A DNA stretch of 64,000 nucleotides from an uncultured Emticicia sp. (GTDB lineage Bacteria > Bacteroidota > Bacteroidia > Cytophagales > Spirosomataceae): contig NZ_CALCZQ010000031.1 in the NCBI RefSeq assembly GCF_937903345.1, positions 310,001-374,000 of the forward strand, read 5' to 3'. Shown one piece after another: positions 26,019 through 35,300 of this stretch; position 1 is the first letter of the stretch, and every line of letters starts with the position of its first letter. The position numbers were made by a program, and so were the translations under genes. Under the pieces are notes generated by a model. It was not told the origin of the DNA, ran no database searches, and was given only the letters and a program-made list of their open reading frames with translations.

Positions 26019-26774
26019 ATGGAACAAATTTTTACAACAGCAGCTTTAACGAGCATTTTAAGTTTAACACTTTTAGAAATTGTATTGGGCGTTGATAATA
26101 TAATTTTCGTTTCAATCATTGCCTCTAAACTACCACATCTTGAACAAAAGAAAGCACGTAGTATTGGTTTAATGATGGCAATGATTATCCGTATTGCATT
26201 ATTGTTTGTGTTGGGTTGGATTTTAGGGCTTCAAACTGACTTGTTTAATCTAAAGGACTTGGGTTTACCTATCGATTTAGGTTTTAGCGGTAAAGATATT
26301 ATTTTATTGATTGGAGGACTTTTCTTGCTGTACAAATCAACTTCTGAGATTCACCAAAAACTCGAAGGACACGAAGAAAATATCAGTGGAAAAAAAACTA
26401 CCTCAAAATTGTCAAAAGCCATTTTTGATATTGCAATCATCAACATAGTGTTTTCAATAGACTCTATAATTACGGCCATCGGCATGACAGATAATATTAT
26501 CGTGATGGCGGTTTCGGTTGTTCTTTCTACCTTTGCGATGTTGGCTTTTGCGGGAAGTGTGGGCGACTTTGTGGAGCGTCATCCAACAATTAAGATGTTG
26601 GCCTTATCGTTCTTGGTAATGATTGGTACGTTGCTCGTTGCTGAGGCATTTAAAGTTCATGTACCAAAAGGTTATGTTTACTTCTCGATGGCATTCTCGT
26701 TTTTGGTTGAAACGCTCAATATCAAAATGCGTAAAAATGCAAAACCAGTTGATTTACGTAATGATATTAAATAA
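26019..26774 (+). CDS. TerC family integral membrane protein
   Basis: A 251-residue protein with about seven transmembrane segments. The paired acidic membrane motifs of the TerC family are present: LLEIVLGVDNIIFVSIIASKLP in the first helix and FDIAIINIVFSIDSIITAIGM in the fifth. Members are linked to metal-ion export, notably manganese, during co-translational protein metallation, and to tellurium resistance. The specific ion here is not visible. The gene has its own 5' region. Between it and plsC lie C/G-rich palindromic repeat halves rather than a simple terminator. Confidence 0.88.
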   Translation: MEQIFTTAALTSILSLTLLEIVLGVDNIIFVSIIASKLPHLEQKKARSIGLMMAMIIRIALLFVLGWILGLQTDLFNLKDLGLPIDLGFSGKDIILLIGGLFLLYKSTSEIHQKLEGHEENISGKKTTSKLSKAIFDIAIINIVFSIDSIITAIGMTDNIIVMAVSVVLSTFAMLAFAGSVGDFVERHPTIKMLALSFLVMIGTLLVAEAFKVHVPKGYVYFSMAFSFLVETLNIKMRKNAKPVDLRNDIK

Positions 26775-26788
26775 ATAAAAGAAGCCCT

Positions 26789-26893
26789 GCTGTCCCCAGA
26801 GGGAAAATGAGCGAATAAGAAATTGATTTAATTGGTTTTGGGGAAAAATTTCATGTTTTTTAGTTAAAAACCCCCGCTGGGGGCTGAGGGGGC
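26789..26893 (+). repeat. C/G-rich REP-like element upstream of plsC
   Basis: Two palindromic halves, CCCCAGAGGG (26801-26810) and CCCCCGCTGGGGG (about 26871-26883), are separated by AT-rich DNA. The same two halves, in the same order and closer together, occur inside the coding sequence at 33480-33540. Shorter C/G-rich relatives lie before pcaG (about 10020-10040) and before mlaF (about 31440-31463). Confidence 0.6.
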
Positions 26894-26894
26894 A

Positions 26895-27620
26895 ATGAAG
26901 ATATTTTCTTGGATATACACAGTTTGGTGTGCGTTTTGGTTTATAGTAGTTTTTTTATTGCTTTTTCCTATTGTTTTTGTTTGTTTGCAACAAGAACAAT
27001 GGAAGCCAATTGCCCATTATTGTAACCGTATTTGGGGAAAAATTTTCTTTTTCCTGATTGGTCAGCCTGTACACGTTACTTACGAAACAGCACTTGACCC
27101 AAAACGTGCCTACGTTTTTTGTGCCAATCATTTTAGTTATCTAGACATTGCGATGATGGGCGTAGTCATTAAAAACTATTTTGCGTTTATGGGCAAAAGT
27201 TCGGTCAAGAAAGTGCCGCTGTTTGGATATATGTTTACAAAACTTCATATACAAGTAGATCGAACAGCAAAAAATAGCCGAATAAAGGCATTAACTAGCT
27301 CAATAAAAGCTCTGAAATTGGGACGAAGTATTATGATTTTTCCCGAAGGAGGTATTTTTTCGACTAATTTCCCCGAAATGATACAGCCTTTTAAAGATGG
27401 AGCGTTTTCGATGGCTATCGAAAATCAAGTACCAATTGTACCGATTTCTCTTTTGGATAATTATAAAGTAATGCCCGAAGTATTATTCAAATGGCACAAA
27501 ATGAGAGTAATCGTACATAAACCGATTGAAACAACAGGCAAAACAAAAGCTGATATCGACGACTTGAAAAAACAAGTTTATGATGTGATTCAGCCAACAC
27601 TAAATAAATTTAGAGACTAA
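26895..27620 (+). CDS. plsC: 1-acyl-sn-glycerol-3-phosphate acyltransferase
   Basis: A 241-residue PlsC/LPLAT protein with a hydrophobic N-terminal anchor (residues 5-30). The catalytic NHxxxxD motif is NHFSYLD near residue 80. The acceptor-binding FPEGG is near 152-156, and the VPIVPISLLDNYKVMP strand follows. It acylates lysophosphatidate to phosphatidate on the inner membrane. The start codon lies immediately after a C/G-rich repeat, so its translation start region is partly made of that repeat. A palindromic stretch of roughly 70 bp separates it from gatC. Confidence 0.9.
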   Translation: MKIFSWIYTVWCAFWFIVVFLLLFPIVFVCLQQEQWKPIAHYCNRIWGKIFFFLIGQPVHVTYETALDPKRAYVFCANHFSYLDIAMMGVVIKNYFAFMGKSSVKKVPLFGYMFTKLHIQVDRTAKNSRIKALTSSIKALKLGRSIMIFPEGGIFSTNFPEMIQPFKDGAFSMAIENQVPIVPISLLDNYKVMPEVLFKWHKMRVIVHKPIETTGKTKADIDDLKKQVYDVIQPTLNKFRD

Positions 27621-27709
27621 GAAAAAATTTAGTTACTTAGGCACAAAGTGGCAAAGTAAAATTTACTATGTGCCTATGTGCCTTTGCTACTTTGAACCTA
27701 AATAAAAAC

Positions 27710-27997
27710 ATGATAATAGACCAAAAAACAGTTGAAAAAATGGCACATCTTTCTCGTTTAGAATTGAGCGAGCAGGAAAGTGAAAAAATGGTGGGTGATT
27801 TGTCGAAAATCTTAAATTGGATGGATCAACTCAAAGAGCTCGACACCACCAATGTAGAGCCACTTACGCACATGAGCGAAGAAGTGAATGTTTTCCGAGA
27901 AGACATTGCTAAAAATACTTTATCAAGGGAGAAAGGTTTGAAGAATGCTCCAAGTCAAAATGGCGAGTATTTTCAAGTACCGAAAGTGATAGAATAA
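27710..27997 (+). CDS. gatC: Asp-tRNA(Asn)/Glu-tRNA(Gln) amidotransferase subunit C
   Basis: A 95-residue GatC. The sequence MIIDQKTVEKMAHLSRLELSE followed by a helix ending LDTTNVEPLTHMSEE is the standard subunit. The C-terminal NAPSQNGEYFQVPKVIE belt is the part that wraps GatA. An upstream in-frame ATG at 27668 would add 14 residues made from an intergenic repeat, so 27710 is the better start. It forms the GatCAB complex that converts mischarged Glu-tRNA(Gln) to Gln-tRNA(Gln). GatA and GatB are not adjacent. Confidence 0.92.
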   Translation: MIIDQKTVEKMAHLSRLELSEQESEKMVGDLSKILNWMDQLKELDTTNVEPLTHMSEEVNVFREDIAKNTLSREKGLKNAPSQNGEYFQVPKVIE

Positions 27998-28035
27998 AAG
28001 TTTACAGTCAATAGTTGGCAGTAAACAGAAATAAG

Positions 28036-28080
28036 CCTGTAAAGAATGATGTCGAATCGTTAGTCTTTACAGGTTTTTTT
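28036..28080 (+). terminator. Terminator after gatC
   Basis: CCTGTAAAGA (28036-28045) pairs with TCTTTACAGG (28064-28073) and is followed by seven T residues. Confidence 0.85.
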
Positions 28081-28088
28081 ATTGAGAA

Positions 28089-28682
28089 TTATGCCATTTG
28101 ATGCCGAGCGGCTCTTCCGAAACAAAACAAACTAATAGCCACCAAATAATGATAAACATCGGTCGGGTCGAGGATGCTATTGGGTATAAAACTCTTGTTA
28201 TAGGTAGCCAAAATCAATGCTAAAACTCCCAATATAAGCAAAGAACCAACGGTTGAACGACCTTTGATAAGTCCAAAAATACCGATAAATAAAACCAACG
28301 GAATCGCTACCAATGATACTAACTGTAAGACCTTTAGGTTATCAGTTAGTTGCACAATACCGAAGGCTACAAAACCTATAGTCAGCACGATATAGGTAGC
28401 ATTTCGAGAAGCAGTTTTTTGCTGAACTAATAAAAATGAAGCATAAACCAAGCAAAAAGCTCCTGCTGTTCCTGCTAAATGTTGAAATAACTCTGAAACA
28501 GTTTTTGCAGGAGCATAACCCAAAAATCGGATAACTCCGAAAAAAGCCGCTGCTGAAATCGAAAGTACGAAGGTTTGCCAAAGTAAGCGGGTATTGAATT
28601 CGAGCTTTAGGAGATATTGGTAACATACATAAATGCCTGTGAGTGTGAGTACAGCATCAGAAAGAGCATGAGAGATTTCCAT
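28089..28682 (-). CDS. Multi-pass membrane protein of unknown function (DUF6962-like)
   Basis: A 197-residue protein with about six or seven hydrophobic helices and short loops. It starts MEISHALSDAVLTLTGIYVCYQYL and ends in a short basic tail (GRAARHQMA). Length and layout resemble the DUF6962 group of Bacteroidota, but I am not certain of that assignment. A conserved-looking DPTDVYHYLVAISLF segment forms the last helix and resembles ceramidase- or hemolysin-III-like ends. No catalytic motif stands out. It is transcribed away from the ROK kinase terminator and convergent with gatC. Confidence 0.6.
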   Translation of the reverse strand: MEISHALSDAVLTLTGIYVCYQYLLKLEFNTRLLWQTFVLSISAAAFFGVIRFLGYAPAKTVSELFQHLAGTAGAFCLVYASFLLVQQKTASRNATYIVLTIGFVAFGIVQLTDNLKVLQLVSLVAIPLVLFIGIFGLIKGRSTVGSLLILGVLALILATYNKSFIPNSILDPTDVYHYLVAISLFCFGRAARHQMA

Positions 28683-28743
28683 AGTTTAATTTATAGGGTT
28701 TTAGGTTGAATTTATGGAAAAAAACAATCTTATTTGTTGAGCA

Positions 28744-28780
28744 AAAAAAGGTTAACTATCAATCTGATAATCAACCTTTT
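28744..28780 (-). terminator. Terminator of the ROK kinase gene
   Basis: On the minus strand AAAAGGTT and AACCTTTT arms with a long internal stem are followed by further T residues. Confidence 0.7.
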
Positions 28781-28805
28781 CCTGCAGAAATTTATGTACT
28801 TAATC

Positions 28806-29717
28806 TTAGAAACACAAACTTGCCGCTCCGAGTAAACCTGCATCGTTTCCGAGTGTGGCTTTTTTGATAACAAGCGTTTTGAGGTAATAAGGTGTTAGCC
28901 AATATTCCAGTTGCTTACTTATAGCAGGCATGATATAATCAAACGATGCCGAAAGACCACCACCCACTAAAATGGTCGTAATATCTAAAATACGAATCAT
29001 CGAAACCAAGGCATTGCCGAGCATTTCGCCAACTTCACTGAAAACTTGAAGAGCGAGTTCGTCACCTTCGGCAGCTGCCGCCACCAAACCAGTAGTCGAA
29101 ATAGTGCCATCGTCAGGCAATTGCGATTTGCCTGTATAAGCTTTTCTCATTTTATTGGCCAAATCGAGCAATTCGTTTTTGCCGATATTTCTTTCTAAAA
29201 CTTTACCATTTTTTGACGGTACATGACCAGGTTCCATCGCATTTCCGCCACCACCTTTGAAAACTTGTTTGTCGATGATCGCTGCTCCACCAACACCCGT
29301 TCCGAGCGTAACCATGATATAATCTTCTGGAATTTCTTCATCTTCTCCAAAGTAATATTCTCCAAGAGCAGCTGCATTTGCATCGTTTTCGAGAAAAAAG
29401 TCGCATTTTGGGAAACGTTCTTTCAAGTATGGTATGATTGGCATTCCATCAATTTCGGGAATTGCCGTAATTTCAACCAAAGTCGTACGACTACGGTTAA
29501 TAAGCCCTGGCACACCGATTCCGCATTTTTCTACGCTTTTATTTTCGGCCAACTGAATCGCAATTGCATCGCCCAAACGCTCTACAAAATGCCCAGACTT
29601 ACGCCAACTTGCAGTATCGTGACTATAAAAATTTGAAAGTTTACCAGTTTGAGCTTCAACAATGCCCATCTTGACGTTAGTACCGCCCACATCAATTCCT
29701 AAATATTCGGTTGCCAT
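28806..29717 (-). CDS. ROK family sugar kinase (glucokinase type)
   Basis: A 303-residue ROK kinase. The ATP phosphate motif DVGGTNVK is at 9-16, the substrate region ENDANAAALGEYYFG is around 115-130, and VTLGTGVGG is around 140-148. A second adenosine site GGGLSASF is near residue 255. The usual ROK zinc motif (CxCGxxGCxE) is absent. Its place is taken by a GGGNAMEPGHVPSKNGK stretch, as in many Bacteroidota glucokinases. It would phosphorylate glucose or a related hexose with ATP. The SDR gene upstream reads in the same direction but is 113 bp away. Confidence 0.85.
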   Translation of the reverse strand: MATEYLGIDVGGTNVKMGIVEAQTGKLSNFYSHDTASWRKSGHFVERLGDAIAIQLAENKSVEKCGIGVPGLINRSRTTLVEITAIPEIDGMPIIPYLKERFPKCDFFLENDANAAALGEYYFGEDEEIPEDYIMVTLGTGVGGAAIIDKQVFKGGGGNAMEPGHVPSKNGKVLERNIGKNELLDLANKMRKAYTGKSQLPDDGTISTTGLVAAAAEGDELALQVFSEVGEMLGNALVSMIRILDITTILVGGGLSASFDYIMPAISKQLEYWLTPYYLKTLVIKKATLGNDAGLLGAASLCF

Positions 29718-29829
29718 TTAGCGTAAAATTATATGTATTAAAAGGTCAAATATAAAAGTTTTTTATTTTTTTTAGAAGAATTATACTTATTTAAAAAAAG
29801 CTATTCTCATCGGGGAGGGCTGGGTCGGA

Positions 29830-30537
29830 CTAAATATCGCCACCCTGCGGACGCAAAACAATATCATCAATAACTGCGTTTTTCGACAAATTATATGCAC
29901 TCCAAATAGTTTCGGCGATGTCGGCAACGGTCATAAACCTTTCTTCTGGAATTCCAGCCCCTGCCCAACTATCGGTATAAACAGCCCCTGGCATTACCGA
30001 AGTTACTTTTACACCATAATCCTTCATTTCTTCACGCAAAACCTTACTGAAACCCAACAAAGCAAACTTTGAAATGCTGTATGAGCCACCATTTGGATAG
30101 GCTTTTAGGCTTGCTACTGAACACATATTAAAAATATGTCCGCCTCGTTGCTCAATCATTGCCGGAATCAACCCACGAGTGAGGTGATATGCACTATAAA
30201 GATTGGTTTCGATGAGTTGTTCTAACACGCCATCGGCCTCTTCGTGTACGTTGCCTGGGATAAAAGTGCCAGCATTATTGGTCAGCATTCCGATTGGTTG
30301 AGCCAAAGATTTAACAAATTCGGCAAAAGCGATTGACTGAACTTTAACAGCCAAATCTGCTTTAAATACGTAACATTTTATACCATATTGTGCTTCTATT
30401 GCCTGTTTTGTTCCAGCCAAATCGGTTTCATTTCGAGCTGAAATTACGACATCAAAATCATTTTTGGCAAATTGTTCGGCAATTGCTCGACCAATTCCTC
30501 TTGTACCACCCGAAACTACCGCTAATTTTCTACTCAT
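29830..30537 (-). CDS. SDR family oxidoreductase
   Basis: A 235-residue classical short-chain dehydrogenase. The NAD(P) motif GGTRGIG follows the first strand (MSRKLAVVSGGTRGIGRAIA). NNAG appears near residue 88, the catalytic Ser is in MCSVAS, and YSISK gives the Tyr-Lys pair. An Asn in the LTNNAG/NLYSAYHL helix completes the tetrad. The frame extends 26 codons further upstream, but the Met at 30537 gives the normal N-terminus. The substrate is unknown. It is divergent from mlaE. Confidence 0.83.
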   Translation of the reverse strand: MSRKLAVVSGGTRGIGRAIAEQFAKNDFDVVISARNETDLAGTKQAIEAQYGIKCYVFKADLAVKVQSIAFAEFVKSLAQPIGMLTNNAGTFIPGNVHEEADGVLEQLIETNLYSAYHLTRGLIPAMIEQRGGHIFNMCSVASLKAYPNGGSYSISKFALLGFSKVLREEMKDYGVKVTSVMPGAVYTDSWAGAGIPEERFMTVADIAETIWSAYNLSKNAVIDDIVLRPQGGDI

Positions 30538-30620
30538 TGAATGAAGTAATATTTTAAATGGGTTTGCTATAATTCTCAGAAAAACCTTAAATATAGAACA
30601 ATGAACCCTAAACAAATCGT

Positions 30621-30628
30621 TATCTTTG
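30621..30628 (+). promoter_or_regulatory. Candidate -7 element for mlaE-mlaF
   Basis: TATCTTTG followed by CAAATA matches TAnnTTTG, 29 bp before the mlaE ATG. No -33 TTG is evident. Confidence 0.5.
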
Positions 30629-30657
30629 CAAATATCGTTAAAATTTAGCTAAAAACT

Positions 30658-31389
30658 ATGTTATCAGTAATAGGAAGATATTTAATATTTCTCGGAAAAC
30701 TCTTCACTCGACGAGAATCGTTGAAAGTATATTGGGAAAGATTTATTGACGAATGTATCGGAATCGGTGTTAGTTCGGTATTTATTGTGGCCATCGTGGC
30801 GGTTTTTATTGGGGCGGTGGTTTGCGTTCAAACCCGTGCCAACTTGGTGAGTCCAGTCATACCTGTTTATGTAGTTAGTAATATTGTGCGAGACATGACG
30901 CTACTCGAATTGTCTTCGACGTTTATGTGTGTGGTTTTGGCAGGAAAAGTTGGGTCAAATATTGCGGGTGAACTCGGTACAATGAAAATTACAGAGCAAA
31001 TTGATGCCCTTGAGGTAATGGGAATTAATTCGGCTTCTTATTTGGTTTTACCTAAATTATTGGCTGCGGTTTTCACGTTTCCTTTATTGGCAATTATTTC
31101 AGGTTTTTTGGGCATTTTTGGTGGATATTTAGCAGGCACGCTGTCGGGCATCATCACTCCCGAAGATTATGTCTATGGAATCAGGTATTCGTTTATACCT
31201 TTCAATGTTTTTATTTCTATCATCAAAGCCATTGTTTTTGGCTTTTTGATTTCTACGATTTCGGCTTTTCAAGGTTATAATACCCGTGGTGGTGCTTTGG
31301 AAGTTGGACAAGCCAGTACTTCGGCTGTAACAAATAGCTGTATTGCGGTGCTGATTGCCGATTATCTTTTGGCAGAGCTTTTGACTTAA
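30658..31389 (+). CDS. mlaE: MlaE-family ABC transporter permease
   Basis: A 243-residue permease of the phospholipid (Mla/MCE) transporter family with about six hydrophobic segments. It has the family's VAIVAVFIGAVVCVQTRANL start and the cytoplasmic coupling region GELGTMKITEQIDALEVMGI. It is followed by its ATPase gene after a 74-bp gap that contains C/G-rich repeat sequence. Together they would move phospholipids between the membranes. The MCE-domain (MlaD) partner is not in the window, so the direction of transport and complex composition are inferred from the family. Confidence 0.88.
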   Translation: MLSVIGRYLIFLGKLFTRRESLKVYWERFIDECIGIGVSSVFIVAIVAVFIGAVVCVQTRANLVSPVIPVYVVSNIVRDMTLLELSSTFMCVVLAGKVGSNIAGELGTMKITEQIDALEVMGINSASYLVLPKLLAAVFTFPLLAIISGFLGIFGGYLAGTLSGIITPEDYVYGIRYSFIPFNVFISIIKAIVFGFLISTISAFQGYNTRGGALEVGQASTSAVTNSCIAVLIADYLLAELLT

Positions 31390-31463
31390 TGAATTTTGAA
31401 TGAGTGAATGAAAGAATTATAAAATAGTAAAACCATTTTTCTCCCCTTTTGGGGTCGGGGTTT

Positions 31464-32216
31464 ATGATTGAAATAAAAAACATATCAAAGTCTTTCAACG
31501 ATCGTATGGTTTTGGATAAGGTCAGCGGCGTTTTCAAGAAAGGTGAAACAAGTTTGGTGATCGGTGCAAGTGGTACAGGAAAAAGCGTATTGTTAAAATG
31601 TATGCTCGATTTGGTGCGTCCCGAAGCTGGAACAACGCTTTATGATGGTCGTGATTTTTATGTAGGCGACGAAGAAGATAAAAAAGATATTCGTCGAGAA
31701 ATGGGCGTGCTTTTTCAAGGCGGAGCATTGTTTGACTCTAAAACTGTGCATGAAAACGTTCAGTTTCCGCTCGATATGCTCACAGAAATGGGCGAAGGTG
31801 AAAAGAAAGACCGAGTAGAATTTTGCCTACAAAGGGTTGGTTTGGAAGGAACAGGCGGCCGAATGCCATCGGAGATTTCAGGAGGAATGAAGAAGCGTGT
31901 GGGCATTGCCCGTGCGATTGTGATGAACCCAAAATATTTGTTTTGCGATGAACCAAATTCTGGCCTCGACCCACTGACCTCAATAAAAATTGATGAATTA
32001 ATCAAAGAAATTACCGATGAGTTTGGAATTACGACAGTAGTCATTACGCACGATATGAACTCAGTTCTTTCGATTGGCGATAAAATTATGTTTTTGCATA
32101 AAGGCAAAAAACTGTGGGAAGGCAATAGCCAAACCATCATGGGTGATACCGTACCTGAGTTAGAAGAATTTGTTTTCTGTAATAAAGCTCTTAGCTTGAT
32201 GAGGGCTGGGAAGTAA
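31464..32216 (+). CDS. mlaF: MlaF-family ABC transporter ATP-binding protein
   Basis: A 250-residue ABC ATPase. Walker A GASGTGKS is at 34-41, the signature EISGGMKKRVGIARA is around 142-156, and Walker B YLFCDEPNSGLDP follows it, with the switch His in VITHDM. The SGLDPLTS and GVLFQGGALFDSKTV segments are typical of MlaF/Ttg2A. An in-frame ATG at 31449 would start within a C/G-rich repeat, so 31464 is preferred. It powers MlaE. A strong terminator follows directly. Confidence 0.9.
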   Translation: MIEIKNISKSFNDRMVLDKVSGVFKKGETSLVIGASGTGKSVLLKCMLDLVRPEAGTTLYDGRDFYVGDEEDKKDIRREMGVLFQGGALFDSKTVHENVQFPLDMLTEMGEGEKKDRVEFCLQRVGLEGTGGRMPSEISGGMKKRVGIARAIVMNPKYLFCDEPNSGLDPLTSIKIDELIKEITDEFGITTVVITHDMNSVLSIGDKIMFLHKGKKLWEGNSQTIMGDTVPELEEFVFCNKALSLMRAGK

Positions 32217-32254
32217 TAAAAAAGGCTTAGAAACTAATTTCTAAGCCTTTTTTG
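32217..32254 (+). terminator. Terminator after mlaF
   Basis: A long AAAAAAGGCTTAGAAA / TTTCTAAGCCTTTTTT stem with a 4-base loop starts at the stop codon. It can also serve the convergent GH3 gene. Confidence 0.88.
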
Positions 32255-32302
32255 TAAAACAAATTCCCTACTGTGCTCGCTTGACAATTTGGGAGACTTA
32301 TG

Positions 32303-35300
32303 TCACTTTTTCACCATCTTATATATCTGCTCGCCGACTTCAGTTCTGATATTGAGTGTGCTAATCTTCACATTATCACGGGTTGGATAAACTCGATTCG
32401 ATAAAAAAGTATAAACAAAATTATACTTCGGCTCAACCCAAACAAATGTACCTGTAAAACCCGAATGTCCGAAACTTTCAGGTGACGCCGATGTTGGACC
32501 ATTTCCTACTTTCGGATTAAAATCTAATTTATCGAAGGCAATCGCACGACGGTTTTTTAGCTCTGGGAACTGGTATTTCGTACATTCTGCAATTACTTCA
32601 GGCTTGATAAATTGTGTTCCACCATAAAATCCTTTTTGCAAATACATCTGCATCAATTTGGTTAGATCGTTTACGTTTCCGAAAAGACCTGCATGCCCCG
32701 ATATACCATTTAACATTCCTGCACCTTCATCATGTACGAATCCGTGAATAAGGGTTTTTCTGAATATAGTATCTATTTCTGTTGGTACAATTTTATCTTT
32801 TGAATAAAAACGCAAAGGATTGTAAGTCAAAGAGTTAGCTCCAATTTGTTTGTAGGTTTTCTTTAAATAATCTTCCCACGGCACGCCCGTCAATGAGACC
32901 ATAAAAGTTGGGTATGTATAATAATGCAAATCGCTATAAACATAGCCTTGTTCGGGCTTTAATGGTGAGTTTTCGATCGCAGCGAAGATGACTTTTTTAT
33001 AATCTTCATGTAACCATAGAGAATCAGATATTTGCACAGAAAAATCAGCTGATTGCTTAGTAGAAAGGGTATTTGGCTTCCAAACTATTGTTTTTGATGA
33101 AAGACAGTCTTTCCAAAGGTTTTTGTCAGTTTTGATGGCTTTCGCAAGCAGTAGGTTATGTTTCTTTTTGCTCATAAATAGCTTCTTCCTATACTGAGTA
33201 GCATACCTTTCTTTAAAAACTAAACTATTTTTAACAGTTTTAACGGAGTCTATGCAGTCATTCCAAAAAGAAATCCAAGCTTTTAGACCAGCTTTATGTG
33301 TAAGCATATCACGGAAATGCAAGTTGGCTTTATTACCATCGGCATATTCTGGAAAATAGTCTTTGAAAGATTTATCTAAATCAAATTTTCCTTCGCTCAT
33401 TAATTGCATTACAGCCAAAGCCGAAGTACTTACTTTCGTAACCGATGCAAGGTCGTAGAGGTCGCTTAGACGGACAGCCTCCTTAACTCCCAGCGGGGGA
33501 GTTAAAAGAGTTTCTCCTCTGGAGGTAATGGGGCTTTTTTTCACGGCTTCGTCCATTACATCATTTTTATTATCGGCTTTGAATTTAGGATCAGTATTCG
33601 CTAAAACAGTTCTGTTTGCTGCCTCGTATGTATGAAAACCAAATGCTTTCTGATAAATTACTCGACCATCTTTGGCCACTTGCATGGTTGCTCCTGGATA
33701 GGCTTTTTCACGAAGTCCTAAATTGATTACTGAGTCGATTCTTCTATTAAATTCTACGCCATCAAGCCCAACCATTTCTGGAATTCCATAAGCTAAACGC
33801 CCAATTGATTGGGTATTTTCGCCCATGCCATATTTATAAGAATTATTTACAGAAACTGGCAGTTTTCCCAAAATCGGAATCGCTCCAAAAATTGCTTGAG
33901 CAGCAGCTTCTTCCATATAATTAGTTAGCTGATAGGCCATTACGATGGCTTTTGATTTTTCTAAATTGTCAAATTTATCAAGAGAATAAGGGTTTCCGAA
34001 AATAGTTGTAATAGCCTTATTTGTATTTATAAGAGCTTTCAATGCCTTTTTATTAGCATCGGTAACGCCATACTTGGCGGCTGGACGAATATTGTTGAGG
34101 TGCAAGTTTACTAAAATCAAATCATAGTTTTTGGTTTGTTCTAAAACCTGATTGATGCTTGAATCTGAGGCATTTGGGGGCAACAGAAAATGGTCGATAG
34201 TTGTAAAATTATCGGTCATTTTTTGAAAAGCCGTGGGCTGAAGGGCATCAATCGAAACACTGGCGATTCTTTTAGTTAAATCCTTGATAGGAAGTATTTT
34301 ATCATCATTTTTAACCAAAGTAATCGTTGCCTCAGCCAACTGACGATTTAGTAAATCTGATTTTGTAGTATTGAGCTCAGTAATCAAATTTTTGATGTCA
34401 GTTGGGCGATATTTATCCAATCCAACCCATGATTTTGCCATCAGAATTTTACGCACACGGAAATCAATTTCTTCCATCGAAATCTCATTGTTAATAATTG
34501 CAGCTTTTATAGCTACAATCGCACCTCCTGCATCTTCAAAAGTTTCGAGAATATCGTTTCCTGCCAAAACTGCTCGCACATTTGCCTGTCCTTTTGAAAA
34601 ATATTTTATGGCACCTTCCATATCCATTGCGTCGGTAAAAGTCAAACCCTTAAAATTGAGGTCTTTACGCAAAATATCCGTTACGATTCTTTTAGAAAAA
34701 GTAGCCGCTAGATTCTTAGTTGTATCCAGCACCGGAACGCTTAAATGAGAAGTCATAATTCCACTTAAACCATTGTCTATCAGTTTTTTGTATGGATAAA
34801 ATTCTACTTCATCTAAACGCTTACGCTCATGTGGAATCAATGGCAAATCGAAGTGTGAATCTACGCCTGTATCGCCATGACCAGGAAAATGTTTGGCAGT
34901 TGTAAGCAAATGTTCGCTATTCATGCCCTGCATATAAGCGAGGGCTTTGTTGGCAACATCTTCTTGGTTTTCGCCAAACGAACGAAAATTGATAACCGGA
35001 TTGTTTGGATTAATATTCACATCAACCACAGGAGCATAATTGATATGCACCCCAATTCGGCGGCATTGTTTGGCAACTTCTACACCCATATCGTAAAGTA
35101 ATTTCTCGTTGCCCTGCATGGCTCCGAGCGTCATTTGGTATGGAAAACGCACCGTGCTATCCAATCGCATGGCCAAACCCCATTCCAAATCCATTCCAAT
35201 TAGAAGCGGAACTTTTGATAATGCTTGTAGCTCGTTCACGATGCGTGCTTGCACAGTTGGCGGAGCGGCAAACATCACAATTCCACCGATTCTGTTATCT

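Noticed and set aside
27620..27709. Palindromic GGCACA/TGTGCC stretch before gatC considered as a terminator or riboswitch
   Set aside because: The pairing is imperfect, there is no T-run and no ligand-binding fold is recognisable; it is more like a repeat.
28806..29717. ROK protein considered as a transcriptional repressor (NagC/XylR type)
   Set aside because: There is no N-terminal helix-turn-helix; the ATP and sugar motifs start within the first 20 residues, which indicates a kinase.
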